From Blattabacterium cuenoti (lineage in GTDB: Bacteria > Bacteroidota > Bacteroidia > Flavobacteriales > Blattabacteriaceae), in the NCBI RefSeq assembly GCF_014251335.1, contig NZ_CP059186.1, positions 188,289 through 252,288 of the forward strand: a stretch of 64,000 nt of DNA, read 5' to 3'. The notes below the pieces were generated by a model that worked only from the letters and a program-made list of their open reading frames with translations, did not search any database and was not told the origin of the DNA. Both the position numbers and the translations under genes were made by a program. Positions 44,429-53,850 of the stretch are shown in pieces. Position 1 is the stretch's first letter. Each line of letters begins with the position of its first letter.

Positions 44429-45838
44429 TCATATATTTTTAGCTAATTCTATAGCTTTAAATAAGGCCATAAGCTTATTGTTTACTTCTTCCAACTCTTT
44501 TTCTACTTTAGAGTCAGAAACAATACCTGCACCAGCTTGAAAAAATAGAGTATTATTTTTACTCACAAAAGAACGAATAACTATGGCCGTATTAATGCAA
44601 GAATTATTTAATCCAAAAAAACCAATTGCTCCTCCATATATTCCTCTATGTTGATTTTCAATTTCATCAATTAATTCCATAGCTTTATATTTAGGGGCGC
44701 CAGAAAGTGTTCCTGCAGGGAAAGTATCTCCAAATACTTTTATGATTGATATATTATTCTCTAACTTACCAGAAACTTTAGATACCATATGTAATACATG
44801 AGAAAAAATTTGTATTTCTTTGAATTCTTCTACTTTAACATTGGATGAATTTTTACTAAGATCATTTCTTGCTAAATCTACTAACATGACATGTTCTGCA
44901 TTTTCTTTTGTATTATTTGCAAGATTTTCGGATAGTTTTTTATCTTTATTTTCATCTCCTGATCTCCCTATTGTTCCTGCTATAGGATTAATATAGGCGA
45001 TTTGCTTATGAATGATGAGTTGCGATTCTGGAGAAGAACCGAATAATTTATAACTTCCATAATCAAAATAAAAAAGGTATGGGGAAGGATTTATAAATCG
45101 TAAAGCACGATATACATTAAACTCATCTCCTTTAAATTTTTGTTGAAATTGACGGGATAATACTATTTGGAAAACATCTCCACGTAAACAAGCTTTTATT
45201 CCTGAAGATACCATTTTCTTGTACTCTAGATCTGTTACATTTGAATAACGACTTCCAATAGATTTAAATGGAAAAGATGGAAAATTTTTCTTTTTGATCA
45301 ATTCTATCAATTGATTAATGGAAGTTTTTTTTTCAATATCATAAAACTGATGTTCAATTACATATATTTCGTGATGAAAATGATGAAACAGAATTAAGTT
45401 CCTATAAAAACCAAGTCGTATTTTCGGTATATTATATATTTCTTTAATTGGAGCATGAAATTGAATATTTTCAAAATATTGAATACTATCATAAGATATA
45501 TACCCATATAAACCTGAATAAAAATGAGTTGTATTTTCGTTTTCAAATTTTTGAAAAAAATCCTCAATTAAAATTTGTATATCTAATTTATTATTTATAA
45601 AAATATGTTTATGAACACAATTTGGGTATGATATTCGTAATACATTTTGATCTAAAATAAGTTCAGAAATAGGATCAATACAAAGAATAGAAGAATTATT
45701 TTTTGGAATTTGATAATCAGAATATTCTAATAATAATGTATTAGAAAAAATATCTCTGAGTTTTAAATATAATTCTATTGGTGTAGTACTATCAGCCAAA
45801 ATTTTTTTCTGAATAGTTCTAAAATTAAATTTAAACAT
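44429..45838 (-). CDS. trpE: Anthranilate synthase component I
   Basis: Converts chorismate to anthranilate, the committed tryptophan step. Chorismate-site segments are GDVFQIVLSRQF, SPESQLIIHK, PIAGTIGRSGDENKD, MLVDLARNDL, HVLHMVSKVSG, FPAGTLSGAPK and GIYGGAIGFFG. The N-terminal tryptophan-binding box, LLLES in E. coli, reads LLLEY here (35-39), and the second box reads NPSPYLF, which may lower feedback inhibition. It has 469 residues. First gene of trpEGDCFBA; divergent from the outer-membrane protein gene. Confidence 0.97.
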   Translation of the reverse strand: MFKFNFRTIQKKILADSTTPIELYLKLRDIFSNTLLLEYSDYQIPKNNSSILCIDPISELILDQNVLRISYPNCVHKHIFINNKLDIQILIEDFFQKFENENTTHFYSGLYGYISYDSIQYFENIQFHAPIKEIYNIPKIRLGFYRNLILFHHFHHEIYVIEHQFYDIEKKTSINQLIELIKKKNFPSFPFKSIGSRYSNVTDLEYKKMVSSGIKACLRGDVFQIVLSRQFQQKFKGDEFNVYRALRFINPSPYLFYFDYGSYKLFGSSPESQLIIHKQIAYINPIAGTIGRSGDENKDKKLSENLANNTKENAEHVMLVDLARNDLSKNSSNVKVEEFKEIQIFSHVLHMVSKVSGKLENNISIIKVFGDTFPAGTLSGAPKYKAMELIDEIENQHRGIYGGAIGFFGLNNSCINTAIVIRSFVSKNNTLFFQAGAGIVSDSKVEKELEEVNNKLMALFKAIELAKNI

Positions 45839-45874
45839 GGTTTATGGTATTTTTACATGATAAAAAGCACCAGG

Positions 45875-45894
45875 AATATTGTTGATACAATATT
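45875..45894 (-). promoter_or_regulatory. Hairpin in the trp operon leader
   Basis: AATATTGT with its exact complement around a four-base loop, about 35 bases before trpE. A second small hairpin (TATTC-TTC-GAATA on the minus strand) lies just upstream. There is no T run directly after and no Trp-rich leader peptide, so a classical attenuator is not supported. Confidence 0.35.
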
Positions 45895-45938
45895 ATTCGA
45901 AGAATACCATTTACTTTAGAAATGACATTTACATCATG

Positions 45939-45946
45939 CAAATATA
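45939..45946 (-). promoter_or_regulatory. TATATTTG -7 promoter element, trp operon
   Basis: Exact TAnnTTTG on the minus strand about 100 bases before trpE, in the 168-base divergent spacer. The same eight bases occur before his, rsmA and tRNA-Lys. Confidence 0.6.
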
Positions 45947-46006
45947 AATATATTTTTTCTATTTATGGATATTAATTATAAATAGTGCAATTTATCATTT
46001 GATTAT

Positions 46007-47842
46007 ATGAAAATATTTATTTTTATTTTCTTACTTTTTGTATATCATAATATGGAAGAAAAAATGATGAAAATACACATTGATGAAAAGAAAATAGAAA
46101 ATGTGGAATTTTATCATCCTACTTATCAGGATTACAAATTTTGGACAGAAGAAAAAAATCTAAAAAAAACTTTTATAGAAAAACCTTTTTCTATAAAAAA
46201 ATATTATTCTCATAATTTCTTTAAATATGATAATATCGGGTTTTTTTTCACTAATGGAAATGATTTATTTATTCCTAGAAATGAAAAATTCATGCAAGAA
46301 AATTTTAACGAAAATATGCCTAAAAAAATGCTTTTTTTTAAAGATCCTTTTTTTTATCGTGAAAAAATTCAATATTTTGATGTTAAAACTCCTATTTCAG
46401 AAATTTTTTACATAAGTGATTTTTTAAAAAAAGAAAAAACATTAGGTGGTTTTTTTTCTCAAAATTTTAATGAAAAAACTAATTATTCCATAGAATATAG
46501 AAATTTTCATTTAGAAAATGAACCTGATTTAAAAAAAAGTAAAGATTTAGTATTAACCACCTTTAATTATCAGGATCAAAATGATTATAATTATAAATTG
46601 TGGGGGCATTATATTTATCAAAAATTTTATACAAAAGAAAAAGAGGAAATCCCAAAATGGGATATTAGAAATTATAAAAATGTTTCTTTATATCAGAAAA
46701 AATTAATTCATAGTAGATTTTATATAAATCTTATTCAAAAAATTTCTTATATAAAAGAAAAAAATAGATCATTATTCTTAAAAACTTATATGGAATACGA
46801 AAAATATTCCCAAGATTATTCATTTCAAGATTTAAAAAGAAAAAAAATCAATCATTCTTACTTAAGAAATGGTTTATTTTTGATTTTCAATCGAAAAAAA
46901 ATAAATGTAGAAATAGGGTCTATTTTTGATAAAATATATTATCAATTATTTTCTAATATTAGAAACTATAAAAATAAAGATGTCAATAGTTTGTCCATAC
47001 AAACCAAAATCCATTATCCTGTTAGTAATATTGTTGAATTTTATTCAAATGGAAAATGGGTTATAAAAAATCATAATATTAAAAAGTCTTATTTTAAGGC
47101 TAATATTATGTTAAATATGTTTTTATTTTCAAAATTTTGGTTTATAACTCAATTGAATATTGATGAAAATGATAATGGATTTTACAATAATTTTATTCCT
47201 ATTTATGTTTTAAAAAATAATCAAAATAATCAAGATTTTAATAATAAAAATATATATTCTTTAAATAAAGAAAAAACAATGAATTTTTCTTTAAGTTCTT
47301 ACAAAAAAAAATATTATATTTCTTTTTATATGTCTAAGTTAAGCCGTTTTTTTCAACTTCAAGAAGAAAAAGAAATGAAGAGATTTTTATCTTGTAAAGA
47401 TATTCAATTATATGGATTTAAAATTAAAACGACATATGATATATGGAAATTTCAATTAAATAACACTTTATTATATCAACAATATAATGCTGATCCATTA
47501 ATTTTTTCTATACCAAATTTTTTATTGAGAAGTACAATATTTTATAAAAATAATTACCTAGATGAAGCTTTATTGATCCAAACAGGTTTTTCTTTTCACT
47601 ATTTCAGTAAATTCTATCATTCAAACATTTCTTATCCTTTTCATTTCCAATCTTTTTCTTTCGAAGAAAAGTATCTTCCTAATAAAATGATTGGCGGAAT
47701 TCCTTTTGTTGATTATTTTTTAAATCTTAAAATTTATAGAACTATATTTTACTTTAGTATACAAAATATAGGATATTATGACATTTATAATAATAATAAA
47801 CTATTTATTAAAACAGGTTTTTCGTGGAATCTTTTTACTTAA
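46007..47842 (+). CDS. Putative outer-membrane beta-barrel protein, Porin_10-like
   Basis: The N terminus is a signal-like hydrophobic stretch (KIFIFIFLLFVYHN). The rest alternates aromatic and polar residues as in beta-barrels and ends in Phe-Thr after an aromatic strand (TGFSWNLFT). The order PTYQDYKFWTE, KPFSIKKYYSHNFFKYDNIGFF, YFDVKTPISEIFYISDF, LGGFFSQNFNEKTNYSIEYRNF resembles, from memory, the putative porins of Flavobacteria (Porin_10). It is strongly diverged and rich in Lys, Asn, Phe and Tyr. Transport role and substrate are unknown. Length 611 is near the family's. Confidence 0.7.
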   Translation: MKIFIFIFLLFVYHNMEEKMMKIHIDEKKIENVEFYHPTYQDYKFWTEEKNLKKTFIEKPFSIKKYYSHNFFKYDNIGFFFTNGNDLFIPRNEKFMQENFNENMPKKMLFFKDPFFYREKIQYFDVKTPISEIFYISDFLKKEKTLGGFFSQNFNEKTNYSIEYRNFHLENEPDLKKSKDLVLTTFNYQDQNDYNYKLWGHYIYQKFYTKEKEEIPKWDIRNYKNVSLYQKKLIHSRFYINLIQKISYIKEKNRSLFLKTYMEYEKYSQDYSFQDLKRKKINHSYLRNGLFLIFNRKKINVEIGSIFDKIYYQLFSNIRNYKNKDVNSLSIQTKIHYPVSNIVEFYSNGKWVIKNHNIKKSYFKANIMLNMFLFSKFWFITQLNIDENDNGFYNNFIPIYVLKNNQNNQDFNNKNIYSLNKEKTMNFSLSSYKKKYYISFYMSKLSRFFQLQEEKEMKRFLSCKDIQLYGFKIKTTYDIWKFQLNNTLLYQQYNADPLIFSIPNFLLRSTIFYKNNYLDEALLIQTGFSFHYFSKFYHSNISYPFHFQSFSFEEKYLPNKMIGGIPFVDYFLNLKIYRTIFYFSIQNIGYYDIYNNNKLFIKTGFSWNLFT

Positions 47843-47902
47843 TTTAATGGCAAACTATAAAAAAAAACGTAATTTTATTTGTCAAAATTTAATAAAATAA
47901 AA

Positions 47903-48568
47903 ATGAAAAAATTTTTTTATTTTGTATTATTATTTTTGATGTCATTCTTTTCTTTTCCAAAAGAAAAGAATAAAGAAAAAGAAACAGAAAATGTAAATGT
48001 AGTAATTGAATATATTAAGAAATATGCGGTTTTTGCTATAGAAGAAATGGAAAAATTTGGAATTCCAGCTAGTATTAAATTGGGGCAAGGTATTTTAGAA
48101 TCTTCTAGTGGAAAGAGTTCTTTATCCAAAGCTACGAATAATCATTTTGGAATTAAATGTGGAAGAAATTGGATAGGAGAAGTTTATTATCATGATGATG
48201 ATATTCCAAAAGAATGTTTTCGAAAATATAATTCTGTTCAAGAATCTTTTCATGACCACTCTAAATTTTTACAGCAACCACGTTATTCTAAATTATTTCT
48301 TCTTAAAAAAGATGATTATCAGGCTTGGGCTACGGAACTAAAAAAAGCAGGATACGCAACCTCCTTAAATTATGCAAATTTGTTAATTGATCAAATTGAA
48401 AAATTTTATTTATGGAAGTTTGATCAAAATACTACTTCTAGTATAAAAAAAAGAATAGATCAATATTTGAGTTATATAAAAAATAAAAATCAAGATTCTT
48501 TTTTAAGAATTTTTTTTAAAAAATTGCGTTTTTTTTATAATTTTTTTAAAAAAAAGAAAGAAAATTGA
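47903..48568 (+). CDS. Exported N-acetylglucosaminidase domain protein (peptidoglycan hydrolase)
   Basis: Signal peptide at 1-20 (KKFFYFVLLFLMSFFSFP), then a Glucosaminidase domain (about 40-175). The likely catalytic Glu is E66 in LGQGILESSSGKSSLS, followed by NNHFGIKCGRNW, FRKYNSVQESFHDHSKFL and AGYATSLNYANLLIDQIEKF. The tail is lysine-rich without a LysM cell-wall domain, which relatives often carry. The ATG at 47903 is preferred to a TTG eight codons upstream because it directly precedes the signal peptide. Role: wall turnover during growth. Confidence 0.9.
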   Translation: MKKFFYFVLLFLMSFFSFPKEKNKEKETENVNVVIEYIKKYAVFAIEEMEKFGIPASIKLGQGILESSSGKSSLSKATNNHFGIKCGRNWIGEVYYHDDDIPKECFRKYNSVQESFHDHSKFLQQPRYSKLFLLKKDDYQAWATELKKAGYATSLNYANLLIDQIEKFYLWKFDQNTTSSIKKRIDQYLSYIKNKNQDSFLRIFFKKLRFFYNFFKKKKEN

Positions 48569-48613
48569 ACATTGTAAAAGTTAATCATTCTTCGAATGGA
48601 AAATTTATTGAAT

Positions 48614-49009
48614 ATGAATCTTAATAATTTAAGATATAGTAAAAATCATGAATGGATAGAAATGCCAAATGAAAAAAATCAAACTTATGTAGGAATTACT
48701 CATTTTGCTCAAAATGAGTTAGGAGATATTGTTTACTTAGATATAGAAGATTCAATAATAGGAAAAAAAGTAAAAGCAGAGAATTCATTTGGAACAATAG
48801 AAGCGGTAAAAACTGTTTCAGATTTGTTCATGCCAGTTTCGGGGTATATTCTTGAAATTAATAATAGATTATTATCCCAACCACAACTAATTAATCAAAG
48901 TTCTTATAATGAAGGATGGATTATTCGAATAGAAATTGTAGAAATCAAAGAATATGATAAATTAATGTCTTCTACAGAATACCAAAAATATATTCAGGAA
49001 TCTAATTAA
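48614..49009 (+). CDS. gcvH: Glycine cleavage system H protein
   Basis: Lipoyl carrier that shuttles the aminomethyl group in glycine cleavage. The lipoylated lysine is K66 in SFGTIEAVKTVSDLF. The start at 48614 (MNLNNLRYSKNHEWIE) aligns with relatives; an ATG six codons earlier (48596) is possible. The P, T and L genes are not nearby. It is followed after nine bases by ccoI. Confidence 0.93.
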   Translation: MNLNNLRYSKNHEWIEMPNEKNQTYVGITHFAQNELGDIVYLDIEDSIIGKKVKAENSFGTIEAVKTVSDLFMPVSGYILEINNRLLSQPQLINQSSYNEGWIIRIEIVEIKEYDKLMSSTEYQKYIQESN

Positions 49010-49018
49010 TCAAGAAAT

Positions 49019-51265
49019 ATGAAAGAACAGAATATTTTTGATTTTCTTGATGATCAAAAAATTTCGGATAAAATAATTGATTTTAACCATAAAAATATTA
49101 CCAAAGTTCGTTTTTTAATTCCTTCAATTCACTGTAGTTCTTGTGTTTTTGTTTTAGAAAGTTTACCGAAACTTCATCATAATATTTTTGATTCTACTGT
49201 TGATTTTTACAGTAAACAAATTTGGATTACATTCAATAACATTGAATTTAAATTGAGTGATATAGCTAAATTACTTGATAATGTTGGATATAGACCATCT
49301 ATAAATTTTGAATCTATATCTATAGGAAATAAAAAAAATAACACCAATTTATTGGGTAGAAAATTAATAGGAAAATTAGCTATTTCTTTTTTTTGTTTTG
49401 GGAATATTATGCTTTTAGCTATTCCAGAATATGTTGGAGCATTACAAGACATATGGTTTATGGAAAATCGTAATTTTTTTCGTTATTTAATGGGGATTTT
49501 ATCTTTACCTATAGTTATATTTTCTTTTACTGATCATATTAAATATGCTATATTAGGATTGAAAAAAAATGTTTTGAATATAAATGTTCCAATTTCGATT
49601 GGAATACTGGTACTTTTCTTATGGAGCTGTTATGAGGTTATTTTTGATTTAGGTTCCGGTTATTTTGATAGTCTTTCTAGTTTTTCATTATTCCTAATTA
49701 TAAGCAAAATATTTCAAATACATACTCACAATAAAATTTTATCTTTTGATAAAAATTACAAATCTTTTTATCCAGTTTTAATAACAAAAATACATAAGGA
49801 TGAAAAAGAAGAAAAAATTTTGCTTTCTTTTTTGAAAAAAGGAGATTGTATTTTAATCAGAAATGAAGAAATTATTCCTGCTGATTCTGTATTAATAAAA
49901 GGAAATGCTGTATTAGATAATAGTTTTATTACAGGAGAATCCTATTTAATTCCTAAAAAAATAGGAGAACGAATTTATGCTGGTTCTAAACAAAAAGGAG
50001 AAGCTATTATTATAAAAGTGATTAAAAATGTAGATCATAGTTATTTAAGTTTATTATGGAATAAGAATAAATTGAACCGGTCTCGTCATAAAAAATTATT
50101 TGATTTAAATTCAATATCGACTAGATTTAGTCAGTATTTTACCCCTATTATTTTGATAATTTCGATCATAACTGGAATATACTGGTCTTTTAGTAATGAT
50201 GTTTCAAAAATTTTTCAAACAGTTTTTTCCGTTTTGATTATTACTTGTCCTTGTGCTTTAGTTCTTTCAACTCCATTAATTTTTGGAAATATTATACGTT
50301 TTTTTTCCAAAAATGGTTTTTATGTAAAAGATATTTTCACAATGGAAAGAATTTCTTCAGCCAAAACTTTAATTTTTGATAAAACGGGAACTATAACTGA
50401 TCCTAATAAAGAAAAAATATATTTTGTAGGCAGCATGAAATATGAAGAAAAAAAAATTGTAGCTTCTTTGTTGAAAAATTCAAGTCATCCTTTAAGCAAA
50501 AAAATATTATCAGAATTATCTATAAAAGATTTTTATTTTATAAAAAATTTTAGAGAAATCATAGGGAAAGGATTAGAAGGAATCATAAAAAATACACCGG
50601 TTAAAATTGGTTCTTCAAAATATCTAGGTATTACAAAAAAAATGATTGATGAAAATAAAGTAAATCAAACAACAGTTTTTATTTCTATAAATAATAAATT
50701 CGTAGGTTATTTTTTATTTAGAAATTGCTATCGTGAGGGAATAGAAAAAATGTTTCAAGATTTAAAAGAATATAAAATTATTATCCTTTCTGGAGATCAT
50801 AATGATTTAGAAAAAAGATATCTAAAATCTATTTTGCCAAAATCAAGTCAGGTTTTTTTTAGTCAAAGTCCGGAAGATAAACTTAATTATGTTAAAAAAT
50901 TACAAAAAAATGGAGAAGAGATTATGATGTTTGGAGATGGAATTAATGATTGTGCCGCGTTAAATCAAAGTGAAGTAGGAATTTCTGTATCCGAAAATCC
51001 GACTAGTTTTTTCCCAAGTTGTGACGCTTTTATGCAATCCAATTGTTTGAATAAAATTTTTTTATTTTTGAAGATATCCAAAGTTTCTGCAAAATTAGTA
51101 TTTTGTAATTTTATGATTAGTTTATTTTATAATAGTGTAGGAATTTTTTTTGCAATCACCGGTAATTTAAAACCTTTTATAGCGGCTATTTTAATGCCTC
51201 TAAGTTCTTTTTCTGTTATTTTTTTTTCTATTCTATCTACTTGGATTGTCTCTCGTAAATTTTAG
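49019..51265 (+). CDS. ccoI: Copper-translocating P-type ATPase of cbb3 oxidase assembly
   Basis: P1B-type ATPase that moves copper across the inner membrane for the CcoN haem-copper centre. It has an N-terminal metal-binding domain with C39-S-S-C42, TGES at 305-308, the membrane CPC motif at 410-412, the phosphorylated D454 in DKTGTIT, the HP motif in SSHPLSK and the hinge GDGINDC. The larger cysteine cluster seen in front of many flavobacterial CcoI proteins is absent. Neighbouring cco genes fix it as CcoI rather than a detoxifying CopA. Confidence 0.94.
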   Translation: MKEQNIFDFLDDQKISDKIIDFNHKNITKVRFLIPSIHCSSCVFVLESLPKLHHNIFDSTVDFYSKQIWITFNNIEFKLSDIAKLLDNVGYRPSINFESISIGNKKNNTNLLGRKLIGKLAISFFCFGNIMLLAIPEYVGALQDIWFMENRNFFRYLMGILSLPIVIFSFTDHIKYAILGLKKNVLNINVPISIGILVLFLWSCYEVIFDLGSGYFDSLSSFSLFLIISKIFQIHTHNKILSFDKNYKSFYPVLITKIHKDEKEEKILLSFLKKGDCILIRNEEIIPADSVLIKGNAVLDNSFITGESYLIPKKIGERIYAGSKQKGEAIIIKVIKNVDHSYLSLLWNKNKLNRSRHKKLFDLNSISTRFSQYFTPIILIISIITGIYWSFSNDVSKIFQTVFSVLIITCPCALVLSTPLIFGNIIRFFSKNGFYVKDIFTMERISSAKTLIFDKTGTITDPNKEKIYFVGSMKYEEKKIVASLLKNSSHPLSKKILSELSIKDFYFIKNFREIIGKGLEGIIKNTPVKIGSSKYLGITKKMIDENKVNQTTVFISINNKFVGYFLFRNCYREGIEKMFQDLKEYKIIILSGDHNDLEKRYLKSILPKSSQVFFSQSPEDKLNYVKKLQKNGEEIMMFGDGINDCAALNQSEVGISVSENPTSFFPSCDAFMQSNCLNKIFLFLKISKVSAKLVFCNFMISLFYNSVGIFFAITGNLKPFIAAILMPLSSFSVIFFSILSTWIVSRKF

Positions 51266-51271
51266 TTGATT

Positions 51272-51430
51272 ATGTTTATGGATATATTAATTATTATGAT
51301 ATTATCTAGTATTTCTTTAGGAGCATTTTTCCTTATATTTTTTTTAATTGGTCTTTATTCTGGACAATTTGATGATTATGAATCACCTAGTATTAGAATT
51401 TTAATTGATGATGATATTGAAAAAAATTAA
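51272..51430 (+). CDS. ccoS: cbb3 oxidase maturation protein CcoS
   Basis: A 52-residue protein with one membrane helix (about 5-28) and the CcoS signature YSGQFDDYESPSIRILIDDD. CcoS is needed for cofactor insertion into cbb3 oxidase. The start is 51272, or 51278 (MDILIIMIL). It fills the space between ccoI and ccoNO. Confidence 0.9.
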   Translation: MFMDILIIMILSSISLGAFFLIFFLIGLYSGQFDDYESPSIRILIDDDIEKN

Positions 51431-51438
51431 ATTTTCTG

Positions 51439-53634
51439 ATGAAATTAAAAACATATTATTATAATAACAGTATTGTAAAAGCTTTTTTATTTGCTACAAT
51501 ATTCTGGGCTATGATTGGATTCTTAGCTGGTTTATTTATAGCCTTGTTATTATTTTTTCCTGAAATTCCTGAATTGATTTTTGGTAATCAATTGAAGAAT
51601 TCTCAAGGGGTCATGGGATTTGGTAGATGGAGAATGTTACATACAAACACTGCTATTTTTGCTTTTGTAGGTAATATTATTTTTACAGGTTATTATTATG
51701 CTTTACAACGTTTATTAAAAACAAGAATTTTTAGTGATATTCTCAGCTGGATTCATTTTTGGGGATGGCAAATATTTATTATTTCTACTTGGATTACTTT
51801 CTTATTAGGAATTAATACAAGTAAAGAATATGCTGAACATGAATGGCCTATAGACATAGGAGTACTTTTGATTTGGATTATTTACGGAATAAATATGATT
51901 GGAAGTATTTTAAAAAGAAAAATTAAACATTTGTATGTTAGCATTTGGTTTTTATTAGGAACATGGGTTGCTGTGGGGATGTTACATGTATTTAATAATC
52001 TTGAATTACCTATATCTCTTGTATCTTTTAAAAGTTACTCTATATATGCTGGAGTACAAGATGCTTTAATGCAATGGTGGTATGGACATAATGCCGTGGC
52101 ATTTATTTTAACCACACCTATACTGGGATTAATGTATTATTTTGTTCCAAAAGCATCTAATCAACCCATTTTTTCTTATAAACTTTCTATTATACATTTT
52201 TGGTCACTAATATTTATATATATTTGGGCAGGGCCTCATCATTTAATGTATACATCTCTTCCTAATTGGGCTCAAACGTTAGGGACTATTTTCTCTATTA
52301 TGCTAATAGCTCCTTCTTGGGGAGGAATGTTAAATGGATTGCTGACTTTAAGAGGGGCTTGGGATCAAATGAAAAAAAATCCTATTTTAAAATTTTTTGT
52401 AGTTGGGATTACTTGTTATGGAATGGCTACTTTTGAAGGGCCTATGTTAGCGACTAAAACTCTAAATTCTATAGGACATTTTACAGATTGGGTAATAGCT
52501 CATGTTCATTTAGGTACTTTGGGGTGGAATGGTTTTATGGCTTTTGGAATCATATATTGGTTGACTCAAAAAATATGGAATACAAAATTGTATTCTATCC
52601 CATTGGCTAATATTCATTTTTGGTTAGGTGTTTTAGGGATTATTTTATACATTTTTCCTATGTATTTTGGATCCATTTTACAATCTATTATGTGGAAAAA
52701 ATTTAATCCTGATGGAACTTTAGCTTATAAAAACTTTTTGGATTCTGTTTTAGCTATCATTCCATTTTATAAAATAAGATTTGTAGGTGGAGTTATTTAT
52801 TTTTTTGGTTTTATTTTAATGATGTATAACATTTTTAAAACAATAAAAAAAGGTTATTCATTAGATAATGAAGAATTTAAATGTGATCCATTTTATGATA
52901 ATTATAATAATAAAGATAAAGGAGAAACGTTCCATAGGTGGTTAGAAAAAAAACCAATACAATTGGCTATTCTTTCTTTTATAGCAGTAGCTATTGGGGG
53001 GGTAATAGAAATTATCCCTACTTTAGTAATTAAATCTAACGTTCCTACTATTCACAATGTTAAACCTTACAAAGCCTTAGAATTGGAAGGTAGAGATTTA
53101 TTTGTGAGAGAAGGGTGTAATGCTTGTCATAGTGCACAAGTTCGTCCATTTAGAGATGAAGTAGTTCGTTATGGAGAATATTCTAAAGCCGGTGAATTTG
53201 TATATGACCATCCATTCCTTTGGGGATCTAAACGGACAGGTCCGGATTTAGCTAGAGAAGGAGGAAAAAACCCTAATTCCTGGCATTTTAATCATATGTA
53301 TAATCCTCGTTCTACTTCTCGTGGATCTATTATGCCAAGATACCCTTGGTTAATTTATAATAAATTGGATAGATCAAATACAGAAAAAAAAATGAAAGCT
53401 ATGGTAAAATTAGGGGTACCATATACTTTAGTAGATATAAAAAATGCAAACCAAGATATGGATCATCAATCAAGTCAGATTGTACATGATATTTATCAAG
53501 AATATCCAAGTTTAAAAAAAGAAATCTCTCAACAGAGAAAAATAGAAAAAGAAAAATTTATTCCATTGAAAGAAAGAGAAATTATAGCTCTTATTGCTTA
53601 TTTACAACGATTAGGTACGGACATTAAATCTTAA
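51439..53634 (+). CDS. ccoNO: cbb3-type cytochrome c oxidase, fused subunits I and II (CcoN-CcoO)
   Basis: Terminal oxidase core reducing O2 to water with high affinity. The CcoN part (1 to about 480) has about twelve membrane helices with haem/copper histidines in GRWRMLHTNTAIFAF, MQWWYGHNAVAFILTTP, AGPHHLMYTSLPNW and WVIAHVHLGTLGWNG. The CcoO part (about 505-731) has an anchor helix and one haem c site, C560-N-A-C563-H564, with AQVRPFRDEVVRYGEYSKAGEF and GPDLAREGGK. The single-chain N-O fusion is the usual Bacteroidota form. Confidence 0.97.
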   Translation: MKLKTYYYNNSIVKAFLFATIFWAMIGFLAGLFIALLLFFPEIPELIFGNQLKNSQGVMGFGRWRMLHTNTAIFAFVGNIIFTGYYYALQRLLKTRIFSDILSWIHFWGWQIFIISTWITFLLGINTSKEYAEHEWPIDIGVLLIWIIYGINMIGSILKRKIKHLYVSIWFLLGTWVAVGMLHVFNNLELPISLVSFKSYSIYAGVQDALMQWWYGHNAVAFILTTPILGLMYYFVPKASNQPIFSYKLSIIHFWSLIFIYIWAGPHHLMYTSLPNWAQTLGTIFSIMLIAPSWGGMLNGLLTLRGAWDQMKKNPILKFFVVGITCYGMATFEGPMLATKTLNSIGHFTDWVIAHVHLGTLGWNGFMAFGIIYWLTQKIWNTKLYSIPLANIHFWLGVLGIILYIFPMYFGSILQSIMWKKFNPDGTLAYKNFLDSVLAIIPFYKIRFVGGVIYFFGFILMMYNIFKTIKKGYSLDNEEFKCDPFYDNYNNKDKGETFHRWLEKKPIQLAILSFIAVAIGGVIEIIPTLVIKSNVPTIHNVKPYKALELEGRDLFVREGCNACHSAQVRPFRDEVVRYGEYSKAGEFVYDHPFLWGSKRTGPDLAREGGKNPNSWHFNHMYNPRSTSRGSIMPRYPWLIYNKLDRSNTEKKMKAMVKLGVPYTLVDIKNANQDMDHQSSQIVHDIYQEYPSLKKEISQQRKIEKEKFIPLKEREIIALIAYLQRLGTDIKS

Positions 53635-53649
53635 CAGATATAAAATAAA

Positions 53650-53850
53650 ATGATAAGTTTTTTTAAACAGTATTTTACAGGAGAAAAAAATATAGGTATT
53701 TTTCAATCTGTTATGTTAATTTTATTTTTATTGGCATTTTTTTTTGTAATATTTTTTGTTTTTTCAAAATCTAAAAAATATTATCATAAAATAAGTTTAA
53801 TACCCTTAGAACTAGAAAAAGAAAAAAAAAGGAAAGGTTATGAGATCTAA
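53650..53850 (+). CDS. ccoQ: CcoQ-like small subunit of cbb3 oxidase
   Basis: A 66-residue protein with one membrane helix (about 17-40, IGIFQSVMLILFLLAFFFVIFFV) and a basic tail. Sequence conservation is weak, as usual for CcoQ; size, helix and position between ccoNO and ccoP support the call. The last 11 bases overlap the ccoP start. Confidence 0.75.
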   Translation: MISFFKQYFTGEKNIGIFQSVMLILFLLAFFFVIFFVFSKSKKYYHKISLIPLELEKEKKRKGYEI

